Shown here piece by piece: positions 1 through 9,237 of a stretch of 64,000 nucleotides of DNA; positions within the stretch are counted from its first letter, which is position 1; every line of letters starts with the position of its first letter. This DNA comes from Lachnospiraceae bacterium (lineage in GTDB: Bacteria > Bacillota > Clostridia > Lachnospirales > Lachnospiraceae). The stretch spans positions 1 to 64,000 of the forward strand of contig JALENY010000007.1 of assembly GCA_022767285.1 (NCBI GenBank), given 5' to 3'. The position numbers and the translations under genes are program-made. The notes below the pieces were generated by a model. The model ran no database searches and was not told the DNA's origin. It saw only the letters and a program-made list of their open reading frames with translations.

Positions 1-220
1 CCGAGGCATCGACATCGGAGCGAAGAGTGAAATCTATCAATTAATGAATGAACTGGTAGCAGAAGGAAAGTCAATCATCATGATTTCCTCTGAGATGACA
101 GAAGTATTGAGAATGAGTGACCGAATCGTGGTAATGTGCGAAGGCAAGAAGACCGGAGAGATCGATATCTCAGAGGCAACCCAGGAGAACATTATGCATG
201 CGGCAACACTTAGAGATTAG
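1..220 (+). CDS. Sugar ABC transporter ATP-binding protein, C-terminal fragment
   Basis: The reading frame is open from base 2 and ends at the TAG at 218-220, giving about 72 residues. It starts [12 protein letters not shown], the stretch just after the second Walker B (usually [12 protein letters not shown]) in RbsA/MglA-type double ATPases. It continues with IISSEM, a conserved switch-region motif of these proteins, and ends in a short tail. The start of the gene lies before the window. It would energise the permease that begins 15 bases downstream. The family (monosaccharide importers) is clear; the sugar is not shown by this fragment. Confidence 0.9.
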   Translation, partial: RGIDIGAKSEIYQLMNELVAEGKSIIMISSEMTEVLRMSDRIVVMCEGKKTGEIDISEATQENIMHAATLRD

Positions 221-235
221 GAGGAGATGGAAGAG

Positions 236-1243
236 ATGGCAAATAATGAGAAAAAAGGTAATGCTTTTTCAAACAATCCTTTGGTAAAAGCAGTTGGTTC
301 CCAGCAGATTGTAGTTTTGTTAGCAGTAGTTGTATTATTCTTAGTTTTCGGTATTGCAAGTAAATCTTTCAGACAGTATACGACTTTACTGAGCTTATTG
401 GATACGGTTTATTACATTGCATTTATGGCAATCGGCGTAACATTTTGTTTGATAACCGGTGGTGTAGATCTCTCCATTGGTACTGGTATGATCTGTTACT
501 CTCTGATCGGTGCATTCTGTGTTGTTAAATTAGGTATGCCGATTGGGGTTGGTATCCTGATTTCCTTACTTTGCGGTGTTATCATGGGTGTTTGGAACGG
601 ATTCCTTGTTGCAGCTCTGAACCTGCCTCCATTCATCGCAACATTATGTACGATGATGATTACCCGAGGCCTCGGTTCTCTTGTAACAGGCGGTCTTTCT
701 GTTGCATGGCCGGCATCCAACAGCGCACAGGGCGCATACCGTAACCTGTTCAAGTTCAACACGGGAAGTGTTATTATTCCGGTAGGATTTATCCTGGTTA
801 TTGTTGCAACAATTGTTATGTCCACAGTATTAAATAAGACAAGACCCGGACGTTATATCATTGCAATTGGAAGTAACAAAGAAGCTCTGAGACTTTCTGG
901 TGTAAACGTAGTGAAGTGGCAGTGGCTTGCATACATCATCTCCGGTCTCTTTACCGGTTTCGCAGCGATTGCATATGCAGGTGTTCTTTCATCCTCTGTT
1001 GCCCCTGGTGCAGGTGCAGGTCTTGAGATGGATGCAGTTTGTGCAGCAATCATCGGCGGTACTTCCATGAGTGGTGGATCAGGAACAGTTATCGGAACAA
1101 TTCTCGGTGTATTTGTTATGGCTCTGTTGAAGATTGGTCTTCCGTTCGTAGGATTCCAGGCTAATATGCAGCAGATCATCACTGGTCTCGTATTGATTCT
1201 GGCTGTATTTATCGACGTAGTGAAAAACAGCAAAAAAGCATAA
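236..1243 (+). CDS. Sugar ABC transporter permease (RbsC/AraH family)
   Basis: This is a hydrophobic protein of about 335 residues with 8-10 membrane segments, typical of the BPD_transp_2 permeases that carry monosaccharides. The GGVDLSIG motif near residue 85 and the late IIGGTSMSGGSGTVIGT stretch are family hallmarks. An AGGAGG at 219-224 is only 2 bases from an ATG at 227, so I prefer the ATG at 236 (11 bases away); the earlier start would add three residues. It follows the ATPase fragment directly and precedes the binding lipoprotein at 1323, so the three form one importer. The sugar is unproven; rhamnose is suggested by rhaB and rhaA just downstream. Confidence 0.9.
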   Translation: MANNEKKGNAFSNNPLVKAVGSQQIVVLLAVVVLFLVFGIASKSFRQYTTLLSLLDTVYYIAFMAIGVTFCLITGGVDLSIGTGMICYSLIGAFCVVKLGMPIGVGILISLLCGVIMGVWNGFLVAALNLPPFIATLCTMMITRGLGSLVTGGLSVAWPASNSAQGAYRNLFKFNTGSVIIPVGFILVIVATIVMSTVLNKTRPGRYIIAIGSNKEALRLSGVNVVKWQWLAYIISGLFTGFAAIAYAGVLSSSVAPGAGAGLEMDAVCAAIIGGTSMSGGSGTVIGTILGVFVMALLKIGLPFVGFQANMQQIITGLVLILAVFIDVVKNSKKA

Positions 1244-1270
1244 TTAATTATCATATTATATGTTTCATGT

Positions 1271-1297
1271 TATGTAACGCCACAGGCGTATTACATA
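1271..1297 (+). other. Intercistronic stem-loop before the binding-protein gene
   Basis: TATGTAACGCC (1271-1281) pairs with GGCG and TTACATA (1285-1288, 1291-1297) around an ACA loop with a 2-base bulge. No T-run follows. A hairpin between permease and binding-protein genes often limits read-through or protects the 3' message, so that the binding protein is made in excess; that role is inferred. Confidence 0.6.
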
Positions 1298-1322
1298 TAA
1301 AAATTTAAGGAGGATATGAGAA

Positions 1323-2450
1323 ATGAAGAAAAAAGTTTTAAGTGTGTTACTGTGCGTAGCAATGGTAGCAACAATGGTTATCGGATGTGGCAGCAAGAGC
1401 GAAAGCACTTCTTCTGATGCGTCTGCATCTGAGGACAGCGGTGATGGCGAAGCAGCAGCTACAGGCGACATGCATTTCGAAATCGTATCAAAAGGTTTCC
1501 AGCATGCTTACTGGCAGGCAGTATTAAAAGGTGCTGAAAACAAAGCAAAAGAACTTGGCGCAACCATCAATTTTGTTGGCCCGAATACCGAGTCTGATAT
1601 CGCTGACCAGGTACAGATGCTGAACAACGCAATCAATGCACAGCCGAATGCAATCGGTTTTGCAGCTCTTGACACAAGTGCTTCTTTGGATGCCATTACA
1701 GCAGCTATGGATGCTGGTATCCCGATCATCGGTTTTGACTCTGGTGTATCCGGTGCTCCGGAAGGCGCGGTATTAGCTAACGCTTCCACAGATAACTATG
1801 CAGCAGGTGCTATGGCAGCAGAAGAAACCTACAAACTGATCAAAGATACAATTGCAAATGCAACTGCTCCTGTAAGAATTGGTGTTCTGGCTCAGGATGC
1901 AACTGCTGAATCTATTATCAACCGTGGTCTTGGTTTCATTGACAAAATTGCTGAACTGGCTATTGCTGATGGAAAAACAGTAAATATTGAAGGTAATGAC
2001 AAATATGTTGCTGATGCTCAGTTCGAGAAAACAGAAGGCGCTGACGTTGTTATCGAAGTAGCAGTTCCTGCAACTGTAGATGCTTCTCTGTCCAAGACAG
2101 ACTGTGAAACCCTTCTGAACAAAGATGACACAATCGCTATCTATGGTTCTAACCAGCATTCTGGCGAAGCTATGGTAAGTGCAAATGAAACTCTTCAGAA
2201 ATTCGGTACTGGCGAAGGCAAAATTATCGGTGTTGCATTTGACTCCGGTTCCGTTATCAAAGGTGCTGTTGCTGATGGTACTTTAGCAGGTGCTATTACT
2301 CAGGCTCCGGTAGCTATGGGTGAAACCCTGGTTCAGTTACTGTATGATGCAGCTAGCGGAAAAGAAGTTGCTGATACAGATACAGGATGCCAGTGGTATA
2401 CAGCTGAAAACATGAATGACGAAGAAATCGCACAGAACCTGTACGACTAA
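1323..2450 (+). CDS. Sugar-binding lipoprotein of ABC importer (periplasmic-binding type 1, RbsB-like)
   Basis: This 375-residue protein opens with a lipoprotein signal (MKKKVLS..., lipobox MVIGC, lipidated Cys22) and a Ser/Asp/Glu-rich linker. The Peripla_BP_4 fold follows, with SKGFQHAYWQAVLKGAE near residue 60 and GFDSG near 140. An AGGAGG lies 8 bases before the ATG. It is anchored outside the membrane and hands sugar to the permease at 236. Closest in style to ribose-type binding proteins, it is clearly different from the two related binding proteins at 5472 and 11568. A strong terminator follows at 2491. Confidence 0.9.
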   Translation: MKKKVLSVLLCVAMVATMVIGCGSKSESTSSDASASEDSGDGEAAATGDMHFEIVSKGFQHAYWQAVLKGAENKAKELGATINFVGPNTESDIADQVQMLNNAINAQPNAIGFAALDTSASLDAITAAMDAGIPIIGFDSGVSGAPEGAVLANASTDNYAAGAMAAEETYKLIKDTIANATAPVRIGVLAQDATAESIINRGLGFIDKIAELAIADGKTVNIEGNDKYVADAQFEKTEGADVVIEVAVPATVDASLSKTDCETLLNKDDTIAIYGSNQHSGEAMVSANETLQKFGTGEGKIIGVAFDSGSVIKGAVADGTLAGAITQAPVAMGETLVQLLYDAASGKEVADTDTGCQWYTAENMNDEEIAQNLYD

Positions 2451-2490
2451 TCGGCATTCGTAAGGCTGAAAAGCTTTAGACAGATAAAAG

Positions 2491-2520
2491 GGGCTGCCAC
2501 TTGTGTGGCGGCCCTTTTTT
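2491..2520 (+). terminator. Rho-independent terminator after first sugar importer
   Basis: GGGCTGCCAC (2491-2500) pairs with GTGGCGGCCC (2505-2514) with one G-T pair and a 4-base loop. Six T follow. It separates the importer from rhaB. Confidence 0.9.
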
Positions 2521-2628
2521 CTGTATAATGCAAATAAAGACACTTTTTTAAACAAATATGGTTCTTCCATTTTAAATGTTGATATATTATCATTTAATCA
2601 ATGGGAGACAACGAAGGAGGATTTCACA

Positions 2629-4032
2629 ATGGGCAAGTATTATTTGGCAGTTGACATCGGAGCTTCAAGCGGACGTCATATTCTGGGAAGCATCGAGGAC
2701 GGAAAGATCGTTCTGGAAGAAATCTATCGTTTTGAAAACGGTATGAAAAAGGTCGATGGACATCTCTGTTGGGATCACAAACGGTTGTTTGAAAACATCA
2801 AAGCAGGTATGAAAAAAGCAAAAGAAATCGGCAAAATTCCGGTTTCCATGGGTATTGATACATGGGGTGTTGACTATGCACTTGTGGATGAAAACGGCGA
2901 TTTGATTGATAAAATGTATGGTTATCGCGACAGCCGTACAGACGGAATGGACGATGAAGTATATAAAATCATTCCGGAAAAAGAACTCTATGCAAGAACC
3001 GGTATTCAGAAAGCTATGTTTAATACCATTTATCAGTGTATGGCAGATAAATTGCAGCGTCCGGAAGTGGTTGAGAAAGCAAAAGCACTTCTTTTCGTAC
3101 CGGATTACTTCAATTTTATGCTGACAGGTACTCTGGCAAATGAATATACGGAAGCCACAACAGGTCAGTTGATCAGTCTTGAGACAAAAGATTGGGATTT
3201 TGAACTGATTGAAAAACTTGGCTATAAGAAAGAAATTTTCCAGAAAGTTGTTACCCCCGGTACTTCACTTGGTCATTTAAGACCGGAAGTAGCAGAAGAA
3301 GTCGGCTATGATCTGGAACTGGTGGTTCCGTGTACTCATGACACAGGTTCTGCTGTTTTGGCGGTTCCTGCAAATGACGACGATTTTATTTATATTAGTT
3401 CCGGTACCTGGTCACTGCTTGGTATCGAACGTTCCATACCGGATTCCAGTGAAGTAAGTTATGAGAATAACTTTACCAATGAAGGCGGATATGATTATAA
3501 GTTCCGTTATCTGAGAAACATCATGGGTCTCTGGATCATTCAGTCTGTACGACACAACCTGGATGACAAATACGGCTTCGCTGAGATTTGTTCTGAAGCT
3601 GCAAAAAATAAAGATTTCCCGTCACGTATCGATGTGAATGATGACTGCTTTATGGCACCGGATAACATGATAGAGGCAATTAAGGACTACTGCCGCAGAA
3701 CAGATCAGCCGGTTCCGGAAACTCTTGGTGAGATTGCTACAGTTGTATACGCTTCTCTTGCAGAGTGCTATGCACGTACCATAAAAGGAATCGAAGAGTC
3801 CACAGGCAGAACCTATAGCCGTATTCATGTAGTCGGCGGCGGTTCCAATGCAGGATACTTAAATGAACTGACTGCTCAGGCAACCGGAAAAGAAGTGCAT
3901 GCAGGTCCTGGTGAGGCAACTGCCATCGGCAATATCACCGCTCAGATGCTCAAAGCAGGAGAGTTTGCAAGTAAAGAAGAGGCAAGGGATACGATACATA
4001 AGTCCTTTGATATAAAAATTTACAATGCATAA
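2629..4032 (+). CDS. rhaB: Rhamnulokinase
   Basis: FGGY-family carbohydrate kinase of 467 residues, the usual length for RhaB, which phosphorylates L-rhamnulose to rhamnulose-1-phosphate. The N-terminal ATPase motif LAVDIGASSGRHILG (residues 6-20), a TWGVDYALVD stretch, THDTGSAV and the C-terminal VVGGGSNAGYLNQ-like adenine-binding motif (here ending YLNE) are present. The frame is open further upstream, but the start is set at 2629 by GGAGG at 2616-2620, and the extra 5' codons run through the preceding terminator. RhaA follows 18 bases later in the same operon. The aldolase RhaD is not in the window. Confidence 0.95.
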   Translation: MGKYYLAVDIGASSGRHILGSIEDGKIVLEEIYRFENGMKKVDGHLCWDHKRLFENIKAGMKKAKEIGKIPVSMGIDTWGVDYALVDENGDLIDKMYGYRDSRTDGMDDEVYKIIPEKELYARTGIQKAMFNTIYQCMADKLQRPEVVEKAKALLFVPDYFNFMLTGTLANEYTEATTGQLISLETKDWDFELIEKLGYKKEIFQKVVTPGTSLGHLRPEVAEEVGYDLELVVPCTHDTGSAVLAVPANDDDFIYISSGTWSLLGIERSIPDSSEVSYENNFTNEGGYDYKFRYLRNIMGLWIIQSVRHNLDDKYGFAEICSEAAKNKDFPSRIDVNDDCFMAPDNMIEAIKDYCRRTDQPVPETLGEIATVVYASLAECYARTIKGIEESTGRTYSRIHVVGGGSNAGYLNELTAQATGKEVHAGPGEATAIGNITAQMLKAGEFASKEEARDTIHKSFDIKIYNA

Positions 4033-4050
4033 TTAACAGGAGGTAACAAA

Positions 4051-5304
4051 ATGACAAGATACGAGTCTGCAAAAGAAATTTTTGCTAAGTATGGTGTGGA
4101 TACAGATGAAGCCATTGCAAAATGTAAATCTGTTCCGGTTTCTCTGCACTGCTGGCAGGGCGACGATGTAACTGGTTTTGATCATGACGGCCCTCTGACC
4201 GGCGGTATTCAGACAACAGGAAATTATCCGGGTAAAGCAAGAAATCCGGAAGAACTGCTGGCTGATATGGATAAAGCTATGAGCCTCATGCCCGGAGCAA
4301 AGAAAATCAATGTTCATGCATGCTATGCAATCTTTGAAGACGGCGAGTTTGCTGACCGTGACAAACTTGAACCGAAACACTTCCAGAAATGGGTTGATTT
4401 CGCAAAAGAAAGAGGAATGGGTCTTGACTTTAATCCCACATTCTTTTCCCATCCGAAGGTAAAAGATGGTCTCACACTTTCCAGCCCGGATGAAGAAACG
4501 AGAAAGTTCTGGATTGAGCACGGAAAGGCTTGTATCCGCATTTCCAGTTACTTCGCTGAGCAGACCGGTATTCCGTGCGTTATGAATATCTGGACCGGCG
4601 ACGGATACAAAGATATTCCTGCTGACCGCATGGGCCCGAGAATGCGTTATAAAGAATCGATTGACGAGATCTTATCGGAACCGTACGATCCGAAAATGGT
4701 AAAACCGTGCGTTGAGTCTAAAGTATTTGGTATCGGCGTTGAAGCTTATACCGTTGGATCTGCTGAATTTTCACTGAGCTATGCAGCTGCAAACATTGAC
4801 AAATGCCTTCCTCTGATGGATAACGGTCATTATCATCCGACTGAAGTAGTATCGGATAAGATTCCGGCTTTGCTGTGTTTCTTCCCTGAGATCGCACTTC
4901 ATGTAACCCGTCCGATCCGTTGGGACTCTGACCATGTAGTTCTTCTTGATGATGAGACGAAAGAGATCGCAAAAGAGATCGTTCGCTGCGAAGGCGGTCT
5001 GGAGCGTACATATATTGCACTTGATTATTTTGACGCTTCCATTAACCGTATTTCTGCATGGGTAACCGGTTTCAGAAGCTTCCAGAAAGCACTTCTTCAG
5101 GCACTGTGCACACCGAATGAAATGCTGAAAGAGCTTCAGGACAAGAATGAGATGACGAAGAAGATGGTTATGCAGGAAGAAGTAAAAGATCTTCCGTTTG
5201 GAGATGTTTGGGAACAGTATTGTGCTGAGTGCGGCGTAGCTGCAACCGGCTGGCTTGAAGAAGTCGAGAAATATGAAGCAGAGGTTCTCAGTAAGAGAGC
5301 TTAA
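4051..5304 (+). CDS. rhaA: L-rhamnose isomerase
   Basis: This 417-residue protein matches the family length and carries the conserved N-terminal SLHCWQGDDVTGFD stretch and metal-site segments such as LDFNPTFFSHPK and NGHYHPTE. It converts L-rhamnose to L-rhamnulose in the cytoplasm using divalent metal. AGGAGG sits 7 bases before the ATG. It is co-transcribed with rhaB, and the pair is closed by the terminator at 5316. Presence of kinase plus isomerase next to two sugar importers makes rhamnose the likely substrate of at least one of them. Confidence 0.97.
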   Translation: MTRYESAKEIFAKYGVDTDEAIAKCKSVPVSLHCWQGDDVTGFDHDGPLTGGIQTTGNYPGKARNPEELLADMDKAMSLMPGAKKINVHACYAIFEDGEFADRDKLEPKHFQKWVDFAKERGMGLDFNPTFFSHPKVKDGLTLSSPDEETRKFWIEHGKACIRISSYFAEQTGIPCVMNIWTGDGYKDIPADRMGPRMRYKESIDEILSEPYDPKMVKPCVESKVFGIGVEAYTVGSAEFSLSYAAANIDKCLPLMDNGHYHPTEVVSDKIPALLCFFPEIALHVTRPIRWDSDHVVLLDDETKEIAKEIVRCEGGLERTYIALDYFDASINRISAWVTGFRSFQKALLQALCTPNEMLKELQDKNEMTKKMVMQEEVKDLPFGDVWEQYCAECGVAATGWLEEVEKYEAEVLSKRA

Positions 5305-5315
5305 GTAGAAATGAG

Positions 5316-5344
5316 GGCTGGCATCCGGTGATGCCGGCCTTTTT
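5316..5344 (+). terminator. Rho-independent terminator after rhaBA
   Basis: GGCTGGCATC (5316-5325) pairs with GATGCCGGCC (5330-5339) around a CGGT loop, followed by five T. Confidence 0.9.
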
Positions 5345-5471
5345 CAGTGATGGAGGAATGCTGAAAGAGTCTGAAAAAATAGAAGCATTTGTGTATTTTT
5401 GGCTGTTTAAGCTTGCGGGAAGCAAAATTTGCAGATATAATAATCTTGTATTCTATTTCAGGAGGCATCTT

Positions 5472-6539
5472 ATGAAAAAAGTTGTCTGTATATTAGTATT
5501 TTTGATTGCGTTCTCTTTTTTGCTTACCGGGTGCAGCAAAAAACAGGAGACAAAATCGGAGAGCATTGAGACTGAAACTTCGGTAGCGACAGTAAAAAAG
5601 CCGGAAGAGATGGTCTATGCCATTGTAACAAAGTCGGAGGGAAACCGATACAATGAACTTGAGGCCGAGGGATACCAAAAAGTGATAGAGGAATTCGGAG
5701 CTACATGCATTGTTGCGCATCCGAAATCCACCACCGCTATGGAGCAGGTTCGACTGATTGAGAAATTGATTGAAGAGGATGTGGATGCCATTACAGTTGC
5801 AGCTAATGATGCGGATGCTCTGGATGATGTGTTGAAAAAAGCACAGGAAGAGGGCATTTTGATTACCACGGTAGACTCAAATGTAAATCCGGATTATACC
5901 AGTCTCTTTATAAATCAGGTTGATACCAAAACCCTTGCACAGACACTGCTGGATGCGGTTTATGATATTTCCGGTGGTTCAGGGCAATGGGCGATCTTAT
6001 CTGCTTCTTCCATGGCCCCCAATCAGACCGCCTGGATCAAACAGATGAAAGATTTGATGAAAGAAGATGAAAAATATAAGAAGCTGGATCTGGTGGAAAT
6101 CGCTTATGGTGATGACCTGGATCAGCTGTCCAAGAATCAGGCTACTGCAATTTTGCAGACTTATCAGGATTTGAAAGTTATCTGTGCGCCTACTACGGTT
6201 GGATGCCGTGCGGCTGCAGAAGTTGTGGCGGATACGGAAACAAAATGCCTTGTGACCGGATTGGGACTCCCCTCGGAGATGGATGACTATATTGCGGATG
6301 AAGGTCCCTGCCCGTACATGTATATATGGGATTCAGAACAGGTTGGTGAACTGGCAGCATATGCGACGCTTGCTTTAATGAAGGATGAACTGGTTGGGAT
6401 GGAAGGCCATTCCTTTACTGCAGGTGACCTCGGCAAGTTTACCGTTCAGGAAAATGAAGATGGCGGAGCTGAAATTGTGGCAGGGATGCTCCTCAGAATC
6501 AACAAAAATAATATTGATCACTGGAAGAATGTGATGTAA
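5472..6539 (+). CDS. Orphan sugar-binding lipoprotein (RhaS/LsrB-like)
   Basis: This 355-residue protein has a lipoprotein signal (lipobox LLTGC, Cys21) and a periplasmic-binding type 1 fold. The frame is open to 5328, but GGAGG at 5461-5465 and the signal peptide fix the start at 5472. It shares distinctive stretches with the binding protein at 11568: PTTVG, TGLGLPSEM and CPYM-WD. The two are therefore paralogues, and their pattern resembles binding proteins of two-permease importers for rhamnose (RhaS) and AI-2 (LsrB). No permease or ATPase is in its own transcription unit. It may feed the importer at 7730-11510 or act as a surface sensor for the AraC regulator next door (inference). Confidence 0.85.
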   Translation: MKKVVCILVFLIAFSFLLTGCSKKQETKSESIETETSVATVKKPEEMVYAIVTKSEGNRYNELEAEGYQKVIEEFGATCIVAHPKSTTAMEQVRLIEKLIEEDVDAITVAANDADALDDVLKKAQEEGILITTVDSNVNPDYTSLFINQVDTKTLAQTLLDAVYDISGGSGQWAILSASSMAPNQTAWIKQMKDLMKEDEKYKKLDLVEIAYGDDLDQLSKNQATAILQTYQDLKVICAPTTVGCRAAAEVVADTETKCLVTGLGLPSEMDDYIADEGPCPYMYIWDSEQVGELAAYATLALMKDELVGMEGHSFTAGDLGKFTVQENEDGGAEIVAGMLLRINKNNIDHWKNVM

Positions 6540-6555
6540 TTCTATCAGTATGCGC

Positions 6556-6593
6556 ATCAGCGTCTGTGCATGGAGTTTTGCATAGACGCTGAT
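6556..6593. terminator. Long hairpin between convergent genes
   Basis: ATCAGCGTCTGTGCA (6556-6570) pairs with TGCATAGACGCTGAT (6579-6593) with one G-T pair and an 8-base loop. It lies between the convergent binding-protein and AraC genes and lacks a strong T-run on either side, so it is probably a weak two-way terminator. Confidence 0.6.
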
Positions 6594-6637
6594 ATTATGA
6601 TGAAAATGATATTAGGTATGGCTTCCGCGAAAATCGC

Positions 6638-7510
6638 TTATTGATAATAAGAACGGTATTCGCTGGGAGTCATTTTTTCTGCCCGTTCAAATGCGCGGAT
6701 GAATGTCAGAGAATTTTTAAACCCTACTTTGGCCGAAATGGTATTGACGGATAGTTTTGAGTAGGCCAGCATTTCTTTGGCTTTATTGATGCGAAAATTC
6801 GTCACATACTGATGGATAGTCACTCCCTGCTGCTGTTTGAATAGTTTGCAGAAATAATATTTTGAAAAACCGATTTTCGCACAAATTGTGTCAATGCTCA
6901 GGTCATCCGGATAATGGTCGCTAATGTATTTCAGGGCAAGATTTACATGGGTCTCCTGGGCCGGAGTCAGTTCTTTGACCTGACTGATATTTGTGTTCAG
7001 GTCATAGATAGATGTAAAAATATTATGGATCAGCTGAGAAATATTCATATATTTCCAGATATCATTTGGACTGGGACGGTTGTCGCTGATCAGATCGTAC
7101 AAATCAATGAAACTGTCAAGAATTTTTGTAAATGGATTATTCAGAATGATATCATTTTTTGTACGAACATAGTTATAAAAAAGCTTTGCGTGACTGCCAC
7201 CGATAATAAAATAATAGTATCGCCATTCCTTCGAAACAGTTGTAAAGATCAGAGGAGTATTACAAGCGGAAATAACGATCATGTTTTGCTGTACATAGTA
7301 GGTTGACTGTGCTTTTGTGTAGCGGGCAGTCCCTTCAACCGAGTACAGGAGAAGATAATCATTATATGAATTATTTGTTCCGAGCACAAATTTCTTCTCG
7401 GAAGAGTATCCGTATTCCTTTATGTAAAATGGAAATGACTCTGCAACGTGATTTTTATTGGTCGTTCTGGCTGAAAAAAGGGTCGGCAGTGGGCGATTTG
7501 GCTTGCGCAT
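6638..7510 (-). CDS. AraC-family transcriptional regulator, probably of rhamnose/sugar uptake
   Basis: This 290-residue regulator has an N-terminal sugar-sensing cupin-like region and a C-terminal double helix-turn-helix (about residues 190-290). The latter contains LSIDTICAKIGFSKYYFCKL and ends with the family signature KMTPSEYR. The frame extends to 7555, but GGAGG with 7-base spacing supports the ATG at 7508-7510. It is transcribed away from the importer genes at 7730 from a promoter that overlaps theirs, so it likely controls both its own gene and the importer. The effector (rhamnose or a derivative) is inferred from rhaBA nearby. Confidence 0.9.
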   Translation of the reverse strand: MRKPNRPLPTLFSARTTNKNHVAESFPFYIKEYGYSSEKKFVLGTNNSYNDYLLLYSVEGTARYTKAQSTYYVQQNMIVISACNTPLIFTTVSKEWRYYYFIIGGSHAKLFYNYVRTKNDIILNNPFTKILDSFIDLYDLISDNRPSPNDIWKYMNISQLIHNIFTSIYDLNTNISQVKELTPAQETHVNLALKYISDHYPDDLSIDTICAKIGFSKYYFCKLFKQQQGVTIHQYVTNFRINKAKEMLAYSKLSVNTISAKVGFKNSLTFIRAFERAEKMTPSEYRSYYQ

Positions 7511-7561
7511 AAAGGTACCTCCGGTGGATAATTTTATGGATTGTATAAATTGCACAAAAAC

Positions 7562-7590
7562 ATTATACCATTTTTGACATCAAAAGGCAA
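7562..7590 (-). promoter_or_regulatory. Promoter of the AraC regulator gene
   Basis: On the minus strand: TTGCCT (7590-7585), 17-base spacer, TATAAT (7567-7562) preceded by TGG, giving an extended -10. Transcription would begin near 7555, about 45 bases before the ATG. Confidence 0.75.
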
Positions 7591-7602
7591 TTGGATTAAA
7601 AT
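7574..7602 (+). promoter_or_regulatory. Promoter of the second sugar importer operon
   Basis: TTGACA (7574-7579), 17-base spacer, TAAAAT (7597-7602). It interleaves with the opposite-facing araC promoter, so RNA polymerase should not be able to occupy both at once. The leader to the ATG at 7730 is about 120 bases. Confidence 0.75.
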
Positions 7603-7729
7603 AACAAAATTATATAGTTAAACAGCAAAAAATGATATTGAATATTACATAAAAAACAAGGATACTAATTTTAATAAATGACGTAGGAACGGTGTGTTTC
7701 GAAAAAAACGAAAAGAAAGGGGACACAAG

Positions 7730-9235
7730 ATGAGTGATTATATCTTGGAGCTGAAAGATGTCGTTAAGACTTTTGGCGGTGTTACTGCTTTGGGCGGCGT
7801 ACATTTTCAGTTGAAAAAAGGCGAGATTCATGCCCTCATGGGTGAGAACGGTGCCGGTAAGTCTACATTCATTAAGGTTATTACAGGAGTTCATCAGCCG
7901 GACAGCGGTTTGATGCTGCTGGAAGGTGAGAAAGTTACTCCTCGTTCAACCGAGGATTCCGCCAAATTAGGTATCGCTGCCATTTATCAGCATGTTACTG
8001 CTTTTCCGGATCTGTCTGTAACCGAAAATATTTTTATGGGGCAGGAGATTAAGAATAAATTTGGGCTTTATAACTGGAAACTGATGAACCAGCGTGCGAA
8101 AGAGCTGATTGAACCCTTGAGCAAGAACATCGATGTCAACAAACCTATGAGTTCCCTGTCCGTTGCACAGCAGCAGCTGGTTGAGATTGCAAAAGCGCTC
8201 TCCCGTGATGCACGCATTCTTATCATGGACGAACCGACCGCATCTCTTTCGAAAAAAGAATGTGAAGAACTGTATCAGATTGCAGAGCATCTGAGAGATG
8301 AGGGTGTTTCTATTATACTTATTACACACAGATTTGAAGATATGTATCGCCTTGCGACCAGAGTTACGGTATTCCGTGATTCCAGATATGTAGGCTGCTG
8401 GGATGTAGACAAGATTTCCAATGAGGAACTGATCAAACATATGGTAGGACGTGAACTTACTGCCATGTATCCGGAAAAAACAGCCAAGATCGGTGATGTG
8501 GTATTTAAGGTTAATGACATCTCCAAGGAGGGTCTGTTTAAAAACGTATCATTCGATGTAAGAAAAGGAGAAATCCTTGCACTGACCGGTCTTGTAGGTG
8601 CCGGACGTACGGAAGTCTGCCAGAATCTGTTTGGTGTTCTGAACCCTGACAGCGGTTATTTTGAACTGGAAGGGCAGAAGATCAATATCAAGAATCCAGG
8701 AGTGGCGCTGAACGCAGGTATCGGCCTTCTTCCGGAGGACAGACAGAAACAGGGTCTTATCAACGAACTGCCGATTTATCAGAACGTATCATCTGCCAAT
8801 ATGAAAAAGTTTGTTAAGGGAGGCGCCTTAAGCGAAAAAGATGAGATTGATACAGCAATCGAGCTTTGCCAGAAAATTCAGTTGAAGGCAAATGATATTG
8901 CAGCTCCTCCTTCCTCTCTGTCCGGTGGTAACCAGCAGAAAGTTGTATTTGCAAAACTGCTGAACCGTGACCTGAAAGTCCTCATTCTTGATGAGCCTAC
9001 GAAAGGTATTGACGTAGGTGCAAAATACTCAATCTATGAAATTATGAACGAATTGGCCTCCAACGGTTATGCCATTATTATGGTTTCTTCGGAAATGCCG
9101 GAAGTTCTTGGTATGGCCGACCGGATTGTTGTCATGAGAAATGGTCGTGTTGCCACTATTATGGAAAACAAGAACATTACTCAGGAGATGATTCTCGAAT
9201 ATTCGTTACAGTCTGCTGACGGGAGGGAAAATTGA
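7730..9235 (+). CDS. Sugar ABC transporter ATP-binding protein (double ATPase, RbsA/MglA type)
   Basis: This 501-residue protein has two ABC domains. The first has a complete Walker A GENGAGKST (residues 38-46) and Walker B LIMDEPTASLS. The second has the usual degenerate P-loop GLVGAGRTE, a signature LSGGNQQK and Walker B LDEPTKGIDVGAK. This is the normal layout for monosaccharide importers. The frame is open from a GTG at 7694, but the AAAGGGG before 7730 supports the later ATG. It is the first gene of a four-gene operon with two permeases and a binding lipoprotein. Confidence 0.93.
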   Translation: MSDYILELKDVVKTFGGVTALGGVHFQLKKGEIHALMGENGAGKSTFIKVITGVHQPDSGLMLLEGEKVTPRSTEDSAKLGIAAIYQHVTAFPDLSVTENIFMGQEIKNKFGLYNWKLMNQRAKELIEPLSKNIDVNKPMSSLSVAQQQLVEIAKALSRDARILIMDEPTASLSKKECEELYQIAEHLRDEGVSIILITHRFEDMYRLATRVTVFRDSRYVGCWDVDKISNEELIKHMVGRELTAMYPEKTAKIGDVVFKVNDISKEGLFKNVSFDVRKGEILALTGLVGAGRTEVCQNLFGVLNPDSGYFELEGQKINIKNPGVALNAGIGLLPEDRQKQGLINELPIYQNVSSANMKKFVKGGALSEKDEIDTAIELCQKIQLKANDIAAPPSSLSGGNQQKVVFAKLLNRDLKVLILDEPTKGIDVGAKYSIYEIMNELASNGYAIIMVSSEMPEVLGMADRIVVMRNGRVATIMENKNITQEMILEYSLQSADGREN

Positions 9236-9237
9236 GA

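Noticed and set aside
2501..2529. Possible rhaB promoter TTGTGT-N17-TATAAT
   Set aside because: The -35 box is weak and lies inside the terminator stem; the -10 alone is not enough.
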